64,000 nt of DNA from assembly GCF_000223375.1 (NCBI RefSeq), contig NC_017384.1, forward strand, positions 1,676,501 through 1,740,500. The letters are read 5' to 3'. Positions 57,455 through 64,000 of the stretch are shown piece after piece. Source of the stretch: Ketogulonicigenium vulgare WSH-001. GTDB lineage: Bacteria > Pseudomonadota > Alphaproteobacteria > Rhodobacterales > Rhodobacteraceae. Positions within the stretch are counted from its first letter, which is position 1; every line of letters begins with the position of its first letter. Made by a program: the position numbers and the translations under genes. Below the pieces are notes generated by a model. The model did no database searches. It was not told where the DNA came from and worked only from the letters and a program-made list of their open reading frames with translations.

Positions 57455-58240
57455 ATGCCCCATCAATACTGGTCAGATCTGCGTGCTACCGACTTTAACG
57501 CCTCGCTGCATGATGCGGTGGCGCTGCTGCCGGTTGGCGCGACAGAACAACACGGCCCCCACCTGCCCCTGAACACCGACAGCCTGCTGGCCGAGGAAAT
57601 GGCGCGGCTTTCCGCCGCCCATGCCGCATCCGCCACTGTGCTGATCTTGCCGACAATCGCTGTGGCGAAATCGGACGAGCATATTCACTTCCCCGGCACG
57701 CTGACGCTGGACGGCGCGACCCTGCTGGCGGTGCTGGAACAAATTGGTGCCAGCGTCGCCCGCGCCGGCATCCGGCGTCTTGTGTGCATCAACGCCCATG
57801 GCGGCAATGTGCCGGTGCTGCAAATGCTGGTGCGATCCTTGCGCATCAAACATGACATGCTGGCCGTCACCGCGGGCTGGATCGGCATGGGCTTTCCCGA
57901 GGGCGCAGTATCCCCGCGCGAACAGGCCGAGGGGATTCACGGCGGGCTGGTGGAAACCGCCGCCATGCTGCATTTCCGCCCCGACCTTGTGGATATGACC
58001 CAGGCGCAGCATTTCGTGCCTGCATCCAGCGCCGTGGCCGCGCAAAATACCGTGCTGCGCATGATGGGCAATGTCACCACCGGCTGGTGCGCCGAGGATC
58101 TGCACCCCGCAGGCGCCGCCGGTGATGCCGCCAGCGCCACCGCCGCACTGGGCGCAGAGCTGGTCACCCACTCTGCCCAGCGCTTTGGCAAACTGCTGGA
58201 TGAGGTCGCCGCTCATCCCCTGCCAAAAGGTGCCGCATGA
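57455..58240 (+). CDS. Creatininase family amidohydrolase
   Basis: A 261-residue protein with the metal site GATEQHGPHLPLNTDS, where E31, H33 and D42 match the creatininase ligands, then VCINAHGGNVPVLQMLV with the second His, and the ligand Glu in HGGLVETAAMLHF. The family hydrolyses cyclic amides such as creatinine and mycofactocin precursors. The gene leads an operon with a deaminase-like enzyme and an ABC importer, so the substrate is likely an imported nitrogen heterocycle. It overlaps the next gene by ATGA. Confidence 0.9.
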   Translation: MPHQYWSDLRATDFNASLHDAVALLPVGATEQHGPHLPLNTDSLLAEEMARLSAAHAASATVLILPTIAVAKSDEHIHFPGTLTLDGATLLAVLEQIGASVARAGIRRLVCINAHGGNVPVLQMLVRSLRIKHDMLAVTAGWIGMGFPEGAVSPREQAEGIHGGLVETAAMLHFRPDLVDMTQAQHFVPASSAVAAQNTVLRMMGNVTTGWCAEDLHPAGAAGDAASATAALGAELVTHSAQRFGKLLDEVAAHPLPKGAA

Positions 58241-59463
58241 ACCGCGTGCTGAAAAACGCCCGCATCCCCGCCGCGCTGGCCGAAGGCCTGTCGGGCCGCG
58301 ACCTTGGCAATGGGCTGATTGAACTCGACCTGCCCATCGCGGGCGGCAAAATCGCCCCCGCCAGCCTTGGCGCGCCGCAGGATCTGGGCGGCAAGATCGT
58401 CCTGCCCTGCTTTGTCGACGCGCATGTGCATCTGGACAAAACCTATACCGCCCAGCGTGCAGGCGTTAGCCGCACCGGGCTGGACGAAGCCGTCGGCCTT
58501 GCCATGCAAGACGCCCCGAACCGCACCGCCGCAGATCTGGATACGCGGATGGAGCGCGCCGCCGAGGCCGCCTATCGCGCGGGCACCGTCGCGCTGCGCT
58601 CGCATATCGACAGCATGCAGGCCCCGAACGACAACCCCGGCTGGCAGGCCTTGGTGCGGCTGCAACAGCGCTGGGCCGGCCGCCTGACGATCGAGCCCGT
58701 CGCCCTGATGCGGATCGAGCGTGCCATCGAGGACAGTTTCGCCGATCGCTGCGCCCAGATCGCGGCGACAGGGGGCCTCGCGGGCGGCTATATCTCGGGT
58801 CAGGGCTGCGATCCTGCGATGATCGACCGCTTTTTCGAACAGGCGGCGGGTGCGGGCCTTGGTGTGGATTTCCACGTTGACGAGACAGCCGATGCCAGCG
58901 CGCGCGGGATCGAATCCGTGCTGGATGCGATGACCCGCACCGGTTTTGCGGGGCGCGTGACCCTCAGCCATTGCTGCAAGCTCTCGGCGCAATCACCCAG
59001 TGTGGCGCAGCCGATCGTTGAGCGCATGGCGGCTCTGGGCGTGCATGTCATCAGCCTGCCGCTGTCGAACGCCTTTTTGATGGGCCGTGCGCCGGGGCAG
59101 ATGTCACCCCTGCGCGGCATGACCCGCGTGCAGGAATTGGCGGCGGCGGGCGTGCCGGTCAGCTTTGCATCCGACAATGTGCAGGACCCGTTCTACGCTT
59201 ACGGCGCCTATGACATGTTCGAGGTGATGCGCGCCGGCCTGCTGATCGCCCAGCTAGAGGGCGATGCAGGCCACTGGCTGCAAGCCATCACCCGCACCCC
59301 CGCCAGCGCGATGGGGCTGCAAGCGGGTGTCATCGGCTATGGCCGCCCTGCCGATCTGATCATTTTCGATGCCTATGACTGGGCCGATCTGTTTTCGCGC
59401 GCGCATGAAAACCGCACGGTGCTGCGCGCCGGAGCCCCCTTGCCGCAAAGGACAGGACAATGA
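58237..59463 (+). CDS. Cytosine deaminase-type amidohydrolase
   Basis: A 408-residue metal-dependent hydrolase. The metal site HVH is H63 and H65 (CFVDAHVHLDKTY), with DFHVDETADASARGIE and VTLSHCCKLS supplying further His residues, and FASDNVQDPFYAYGAYDMFE supplying the catalytic Asp, as in CodA. The family deaminates cytosine, creatinine and related rings. It lies between the creatininase-type gene and the FAD oxidase gene, both of which overlap it, so the three act in one pathway. The exact ring opened is unknown. Confidence 0.9.
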   Translation: MNRVLKNARIPAALAEGLSGRDLGNGLIELDLPIAGGKIAPASLGAPQDLGGKIVLPCFVDAHVHLDKTYTAQRAGVSRTGLDEAVGLAMQDAPNRTAADLDTRMERAAEAAYRAGTVALRSHIDSMQAPNDNPGWQALVRLQQRWAGRLTIEPVALMRIERAIEDSFADRCAQIAATGGLAGGYISGQGCDPAMIDRFFEQAAGAGLGVDFHVDETADASARGIESVLDAMTRTGFAGRVTLSHCCKLSAQSPSVAQPIVERMAALGVHVISLPLSNAFLMGRAPGQMSPLRGMTRVQELAAAGVPVSFASDNVQDPFYAYGAYDMFEVMRAGLLIAQLEGDAGHWLQAITRTPASAMGLQAGVIGYGRPADLIIFDAYDWADLFSRAHENRTVLRAGAPLPQRTGQ

Positions 59464-60845
59464 ACCTAGACGCCTTCCGCGCCGCAATAGACGGGATCGA
59501 GGTCGAAGACCGCCCTCATATCGTCCGTCAAAAAAGCCGCGATTTCTTTTGGTATTCACCGATCCTGAAACGGCAGCTCGATGGCTTTGTCGGCGATCTG
59601 GTCGTCTCGCCCAAGGACGAGGATGAGGTGATCCGCATCCTCGCCGCCGCCTATGCCCATGACGTGCCCGTCACCGTGCGCGGCGGCGGCACCGGTAATT
59701 ACGGCCAGGCCATGCCGCTGCAAGGCGGCGTCGTGCTGCATACGAACAAGCTGACTGGCATCACCGCGCTGCATGAGGACAGCATCTGCGTCCGCGCGGG
59801 CACCGTGATCGAACATATCGAGCATCACCTACGCGAGAACGGCCGCGAGATCCGCCTCTTCCCCTCGACCACGGCATCCGCCAGCATCGGTGGCTTTATC
59901 GCGGGCGGCTCGTCCGGCGTTGGCGCCATTCGCTGGGGCGGCCTGCGCAATCCCGCCAATATCCGCCGCGTGCGTCTGGTGACGATGGAGGCAGCGCCCC
60001 GCATCCTCGATCTGACCGGCGATGACATCCATAAAGCCGCCCATGCTTACGGCGTGAACGGCGTGATGACCGAGATTGAATTGCCCATCGACCCGGCTGT
60101 CGATTGGGTCGATGTGATGATCACCACCCCCGATTTCATCAGTGCCAACACCCTCGCGATCAGTTTGGGCGAGGATGAGGGGGTGCTTTTGCGGATGCTC
60201 TCGACCTTTGCCGCGCCGATCCCCGAGCTGTTCTTCCAGCGTTTCCGCCCGTTCGTCGGCGTGGGGCGCGGTGTGATCGCCGCCATGGTGCGCCGGGATG
60301 ACCTGCCCGCGTTCGAATCCCACCTGCAAAATTGGCCGACGGCAGAGCTTGTCTATCGCGCCGATCTGGCCGACCCCGCCCTGCGCCTACCTGCCGTGTT
60401 CGAGATGGCGTGGAACCACACGACGCTGCGCGCGATCAAGACCGACCCCAGCCTGACCTATCTGCAGATGATGTTCCCGCGCGATGCGATGGCCCAAACC
60501 ATCACCGCGCTGGACCAGCATTTCGGCGATGAGATCATGCTGCATTTCGAATACACCCGCTTTTCCGGCGTCGTCAGCCCCGTCGCCATGCCCATCGTGC
60601 GTTTCACCACCGAAGAACGGCTGGAAGCACTGATCGCGGAACTCGAGCGCGATTTTGGCATCACCGTCTTCAACCCGCACCGCGTCACGCTGGAAGAAGG
60701 CGGCATGAAGCGCACCGATATCTCGCAACTGGAATTCAAACGTCAGACCGATCCCAAAGGCCTGATGAACCCCGGCAAGATGATCGCCTGGACCCATCCC
60801 GATTGGCAGCCCGAAGCTGGCAAATCCTTCCTGTTCCAAGAGTAA
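59460..60845 (+). CDS. FAD-binding oxidoreductase (FAD_binding_4 / PCMH type)
   Basis: A 461-residue flavoprotein with the FAD-binding PCMH fold: VVSPKDEDEVIRILAAAYAH, VPVTVRGGGTGNYGQAMPLQ, TTASASIGGFIAGGSSGVGA, and a cap region ending FNPHRVTLEEGGMKR. The family includes D-lactate, glycolate and 2-hydroxyglutarate oxidoreductases. Here it probably oxidises a hydroxy or amine product of the two hydrolases. The start overlaps the upstream stop (ATGA). Confidence 0.9.
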   Translation: MNLDAFRAAIDGIEVEDRPHIVRQKSRDFFWYSPILKRQLDGFVGDLVVSPKDEDEVIRILAAAYAHDVPVTVRGGGTGNYGQAMPLQGGVVLHTNKLTGITALHEDSICVRAGTVIEHIEHHLRENGREIRLFPSTTASASIGGFIAGGSSGVGAIRWGGLRNPANIRRVRLVTMEAAPRILDLTGDDIHKAAHAYGVNGVMTEIELPIDPAVDWVDVMITTPDFISANTLAISLGEDEGVLLRMLSTFAAPIPELFFQRFRPFVGVGRGVIAAMVRRDDLPAFESHLQNWPTAELVYRADLADPALRLPAVFEMAWNHTTLRAIKTDPSLTYLQMMFPRDAMAQTITALDQHFGDEIMLHFEYTRFSGVVSPVAMPIVRFTTEERLEALIAELERDFGITVFNPHRVTLEEGGMKRTDISQLEFKRQTDPKGLMNPGKMIAWTHPDWQPEAGKSFLFQE

Positions 60846-60849
60846 AGCC

Positions 60850-61431
60850 ATGAAAGTTCACGTCATTTACGCCCATCCGCAGGAAGACAGCTTTAACGCC
60901 GCCCTGCACCGCACCGTCGTCGACAGCCTGATCGAGGCCGGACACGAGGTCGACGACCTCGACCTGTACAAAGACGGCTTCAACCCCGTCCTTAGCCTTG
61001 CCGACCGCGAGAGTTACCACGACGTGCCCGCGAACCGCGCGCTGGTCGATGATTACGTCCGCCGGCTGGAAAGCTGCGATGCGCTGGTGCTGTGCCATCC
61101 GGTCTGGAGCTTTGGCTGGCCAGCGATCCTGAAAGGCTATATCGACCGCGTATTCATTCCCGATGTGTCGTTCAAACTGCGCGATGGCCAGATGGGCCCT
61201 GGCCTTATGAACATCAAAAAGCTGGCGACGGTGACCACCTATGGCTCCAAAAAATGGCGCGCATGGTTTCTGGGCGATCCGCCGCGCAAGAACGGCACCC
61301 GTTTCCTGCGCGTTGTGTGCAACCCGCTGGTCAAGGTCAGCTACCATGCGCTGTATGACATGAACAATGTGACCCGCGCCGACACTGATGCCTATCTGGG
61401 CAAGGTGCGCCAGGCGATGCTGAAGTTCTGA
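60850..61431 (+). CDS. NAD(P)H-dependent oxidoreductase, flavodoxin-like (NQO/MdaB type)
   Basis: A 193-residue protein with the flavodoxin-like fold: HVIYAHPQEDSFNAALHRTV as the FMN/FAD phosphate loop, VLCHPVWSFGWPAILKGYID with the quinone-type catalytic region, and VTTYGSKKWRAW. The family reduces quinones, flavins or azo compounds. It follows the FAD oxidase gene by 4 bases and precedes the ABC ATPase gene, so it may supply reduced flavin or reduce a heterocyclic substrate. Confidence 0.9.
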   Translation: MKVHVIYAHPQEDSFNAALHRTVVDSLIEAGHEVDDLDLYKDGFNPVLSLADRESYHDVPANRALVDDYVRRLESCDALVLCHPVWSFGWPAILKGYIDRVFIPDVSFKLRDGQMGPGLMNIKKLATVTTYGSKKWRAWFLGDPPRKNGTRFLRVVCNPLVKVSYHALYDMNNVTRADTDAYLGKVRQAMLKF

Positions 61432-61442
61432 AAGGCCAAGCC

Positions 61443-62219
61443 GTGACACATTCTGCGACCGATACTGAAAAGCCCGATCTGGCCACTTTGGCCCTGCGTT
61501 TCGACGATGTGTCGATGCAATATCCCGATGGCACGATCGCGCTAGAGGGGATCGATCTGACCATCCGCAAGGGCGAGTTCGTCTCGGTCGTCGGGCCTTC
61601 GGGCTGCGGAAAATCGACGCTGCTGAAGCTCGCCTCGGGGCTCGAGGCGCATACCGGCGGGCAGATCCGTGTCGACCGCTCGAACCTGGGTTACACGTTT
61701 CAGGATGCGACACTGCTGCCCTGGCGCACGGTGCTGCCCAATGTCGAGCTGCTGATGGAGCTGCGCGGCATCCCGCCCGAGGAACGCCGCCGCGTCGCGC
61801 TGGAACAGATCGAGCTGGTCGGCCTCAAGGGGTTTGAAAACCACTATCCCAAACGCCTGTCGGGCGGGATGCGGATGCGCGCATCGCTGGCGCGCTCGTT
61901 GGCGCTGAACCCCGCTGTTTTCATGTTCGACGAGCCGTTCGGCGCATTGGACGAGATCACGCGTGAACGCCTGAACGACGAGCTGATCGCCCTTTATCTG
62001 CGCAACGGCTTTACCGGCATGTTCATCACCCATTCGATCCCCGAGGCTGTTTATATGTCCTCGCGCGTCATCGTCATGAGCCGCCGCCCCGGCCGCATCA
62101 TCGCCGATTTCCCGATCCCCTTCGCCTATCCCCGTCAGCCCGAGCTGCGCTATGATCCCGAATTCAGCCGCATCGCCGGCGAGGTGTCCGTCGCGCTACG
62201 CCACGCGATTGAGGAATGA
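61443..62219 (+). CDS. ABC importer ATPase (nitrate/taurine/pyrimidine type)
   Basis: A 258-residue ATPase: Walker A VGPSGCGKSTLLKLASGLE, Q-loop YTFQDATLLPWRTVLPNV, signature RLSGGMRMRASLARSLAL, Walker B VFMFDEPFGALDEITRE, and H-loop FITHSIPEAVYMS. The short form and the LLPWRTV string are typical of the SsuB/TauB/ThiZ group. A GTG start at 61443 with AAAGG 8 bases upstream is likely. It overlaps the permease gene by 4 bases. Confidence 0.95.
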   Translation: MTHSATDTEKPDLATLALRFDDVSMQYPDGTIALEGIDLTIRKGEFVSVVGPSGCGKSTLLKLASGLEAHTGGQIRVDRSNLGYTFQDATLLPWRTVLPNVELLMELRGIPPEERRRVALEQIELVGLKGFENHYPKRLSGGMRMRASLARSLALNPAVFMFDEPFGALDEITRERLNDELIALYLRNGFTGMFITHSIPEAVYMSSRVIVMSRRPGRIIADFPIPFAYPRQPELRYDPEFSRIAGEVSVALRHAIEE

Positions 62220-63085
62220 TTGACATGACCGAGATTGCTCCCAAAATCCGCACCGAGGCCTATGCCCCTACCCCCGTCGCGCCGCCGCGCACGCCCGCGC
62301 AAAAATTCGCCGCGACCTTCCTGCCGCCTCTGATCATGGGTGTGCTGGTGGTGCTGCTCTATTGGGTGGTGCGTGAAAGCCTGCCCGCGCATCGTCAGTT
62401 CCTGATGCCCTCGGCCAGCGGCATGTGGGACAAGGCGCTGTCGCAGCCCGCTGTCTGGGCGGAACTGGGCAGCCGCAGTCTGACGACGCTGACCATCGCG
62501 CTGACCGGCCTTGCCTTTTCGATCCCGATCGGCATGGCGCTGGGGATCATCATGTTCCGCTTTTTCGTGATGGAGCGCGCGGTCTATCCCTTTTTGGTGG
62601 CGCTGCAATCCATCCCGATCATGGCGATCATCCCGCTGATCCAGTCGGCGCTGGGCTTTGGTTTTATGCCAAAGGTGCTGATCGTCATCCTGTTCACCTT
62701 TTTCGCCATTCCGACCACCTTACTGCTGGGGCTGAAAAGCCTGGACCAAGGCGTGCTGAACCTGTTCCGCCTGCAAGGCGCAAGCTGGTGGACGATGCTG
62801 CGCAAAGCGGGCCTACCGTCATCCGCCCCGGCGCTGTTTGCCGGTTTTCGCATCTCGACCAGCATGGCGGTCATCGCTGCCGTCACGTCCGAGCTGTTCT
62901 TTATGGCAGGCCGCGGCGGTTTGGGGCAGATGCTGGTCAACGCCAAGACAGATTTCAAATACGAACAGATGTATGCCGCGTTGATCGCCTCGGCCACGTT
63001 GTCGATCAGTATTTTCGTGGTGTTCACGCTGGTCGGGAACCGCATTTTCGCCAGCTGGTATGAAACAGCAGAACGCAAGAGCTGA
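62216..63085 (+). CDS. ABC importer permease
   Basis: A 289-residue protein with about six membrane segments (FLPPLIMGVLVVLLYWVVRE, ALTGLAFSIPIGMALGIIMF, VAALQSIP-type loop as PFLVALQSIPIMAIIPLIQS, VLIVILFTFFAIPTTLL, MAVIAAVTSELFFMAGRGGL). The EAA-type loop is present (RKAGLPSSAPALFAGFRIS). It pairs with the ATPase encoded upstream. Another start at 62225 is possible. Confidence 0.93.
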   Translation: MIDMTEIAPKIRTEAYAPTPVAPPRTPAQKFAATFLPPLIMGVLVVLLYWVVRESLPAHRQFLMPSASGMWDKALSQPAVWAELGSRSLTTLTIALTGLAFSIPIGMALGIIMFRFFVMERAVYPFLVALQSIPIMAIIPLIQSALGFGFMPKVLIVILFTFFAIPTTLLLGLKSLDQGVLNLFRLQGASWWTMLRKAGLPSSAPALFAGFRISTSMAVIAAVTSELFFMAGRGGLGQMLVNAKTDFKYEQMYAALIASATLSISIFVVFTLVGNRIFASWYETAERKS

Positions 63086-63140
63086 CGAAAAGCCCAATGG
63101 GCATAAGACGATAACATCCTCCTTCCAACAGGGAAAAGCC

Positions 63141-64000
63141 ATGAACCGCATTTTGACTGCACTGACCGCATCGGTTGCCGCATTTGCCGGCACCACTGCA
63201 TCGGCTGGCGAATTCGCCACCGCCCATTACACCACGCCCTTGGCAGACGTCTGCCCCAGCCCGTTCTATATCCAGAAAGACTGGCTGGCGCAGGCCGAAC
63301 ACGGCGGCCTTTACCAGATGATCGGTGCGGGCGGCACGATGGAATCGGGCGCCTATCGCGGCCCCTTGGGTGCGACCGGCATTGAACTGGCAATCCTCGA
63401 AGGCGGCGGCGGCATTGGCCTCGGCGATGGCGAGACGGCCTATTCCGCGCTGTTCAACGGCAATTCCAAGGCGGGCGTCATCCCGCATCTGGGCTTCCAA
63501 GAGCTGGACAACGCTTATATCTTCTCGAACCTCTTCCCGGTTGTCGGCGTCTTTGTCCCGCTGGATATCGCGCCGTCGGGCCTGATCTGGGATACCGGCA
63601 CCTATCCCGATGGCTTCCATTCGGTCGATGATCTGAAGGCGTTCGGCGAAAGCGGCGCGGGCATGATCTATGTCTCGACCATCACGCGCACTTTTGGCCT
63701 GTGGCTGGTCGAACAGGGCGTCTCGCGCGATGCCTTTGTCGAGGGTTATCGCGGCGATCTGGAAAACTTTGTCGCCAACAACGGCACTTGGCTGAACCAA
63801 GGCTTCGTCACGACCGAAGTGTTCAACCTGTCGAATGGCATGAACTGGGCCAAGCCCGTCGATGCTGTCACCGTGAACGAGCTGGGCTATCCGACGATCA
63901 CCGGCATGGTCTCGGTCGCGCAGCCCCGCCTCGAGGAGCTGGCCCCCTGTCTTGAGCTGCTGGTGCCGATCATGCAGCAGGCGGCCGTTGACTACATCAA
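63141..64000 (+). CDS. ABC importer periplasmic binding protein, partial (runs off right edge)
   Basis: An open frame of 286 codons from an ATG at 63141 that has no stop before the window ends. A signal peptide is clear (MNRILTALTASVAAFAGTTA, cut after TASA near residue 22), followed by a mature protein with GLGDGETAYSALFNGN and YVSTITRTFGLWLVEQGVS. It probably belongs to the NMT1/THI5-type binding-protein group that feeds SsuB-type importers. Its position after the permease gene completes the importer. The substrate is unknown. Confidence 0.88.
   Translation, partial: MNRILTALTASVAAFAGTTASAGEFATAHYTTPLADVCPSPFYIQKDWLAQAEHGGLYQMIGAGGTMESGAYRGPLGATGIELAILEGGGGIGLGDGETAYSALFNGNSKAGVIPHLGFQELDNAYIFSNLFPVVGVFVPLDIAPSGLIWDTGTYPDGFHSVDDLKAFGESGAGMIYVSTITRTFGLWLVEQGVSRDAFVEGYRGDLENFVANNGTWLNQGFVTTEVFNLSNGMNWAKPVDAVTVNELGYPTITGMVSVAQPRLEELAPCLELLVPIMQQAAVDYI

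Noticed and set aside
1..64000. CRISPR arrays, insertion sequences and rRNA genes
   Set aside because: No regular repeat-spacer pattern, no transposase-like frame and no rRNA sequence was found.

Overview
The window is high-GC alphaproteobacterial DNA, most likely from the order Rhodobacterales. I infer this from gene order: hisD with a DUF2948 gene upstream and a UPF0262 gene, a low-molecular-weight phosphatase gene, infA, maf, an RNase E/G gene and yacG downstream; glyQ and glyS flanking a small membrane-protein gene; and a carboxyspermidine decarboxylase/dehydrogenase pair. The genus is not fixed by the sequence.

Positions 1 to about 35056 are the right-hand part of an integrated siphovirus-type prophage; its left end lies outside the window. 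The right end is a tyrosine integrase gene whose stop codon lies 44 bases from the 3' end of an intact tRNA-Thr(GGT) gene, the usual attachment arrangement. From left to right the prophage holds: (a) a leftward late operon from 18.4 kb down to 1 kb, with small and large terminase, portal, prohead protease, HK97-fold capsid, head-tail connectors, tail tube, chaperones, tape measure and tail-tip proteins, interrupted by two rightward 'moron' genes (a hexapeptide acetyltransferase at 586 and a GrlR-like gene at 6234); (b) a cos candidate and an HNH endonuclease gene; (c) an accessory zone at 19-23 kb with an outer-membrane beta-barrel gene, a decayed second HNH copy, a Rnk/GreA-C-like gene, a stand-alone response-regulator receiver and unknown genes; (d) a tightly coupled leftward early operon (27.9 to 23.1 kb) with a Cro-like gene, two tandem paralogous HTH genes, an MT-A70 methylase, a GapR homologue, a RusA resolvase and a replication protein whose gene carries iteron-like repeats; (e) a rightward lysogeny unit (CI-like repressor plus an HsdR-N-domain nuclease); (f) a second rightward early operon (29.8-33.8 kb) with two acyl carrier proteins, a DNA polymerase sliding clamp, an HD nucleotidase and SSB, followed by excisionase and integrase. 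Five matching 15-bp operators, three between cro and cI and two ahead of operon (f), tie the early units to one switch.

From 35.1 kb to the right end is ordinary host chromosome: the hisD-yacG cluster; a leftward block with glyQ, glyS, an ABC exporter and an acyl-CoA synthetase; a secreted protein that looks like a dead trypsin-type protease fused to SPOR and peptidoglycan-binding regions; mtgA, a glutathione transferase and queG; polyamine synthesis; a YddG-type exporter; an RNA methyltransferase and a RidA protein. The last 6.5 kb is a probable catabolic operon of unknown substrate: creatininase-type and cytosine-deaminase-type amidohydrolases, an FAD oxidase, a flavodoxin-fold reductase and a three-part ABC importer, preceded by a repeat-containing regulatory region.

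Most interesting: the prophage-encoded pair of acyl carrier proteins with a sliding clamp, the shared five-operator switch, the iterons inside the replication gene, and the HsdR-N nuclease that appears to be expressed with the repressor.
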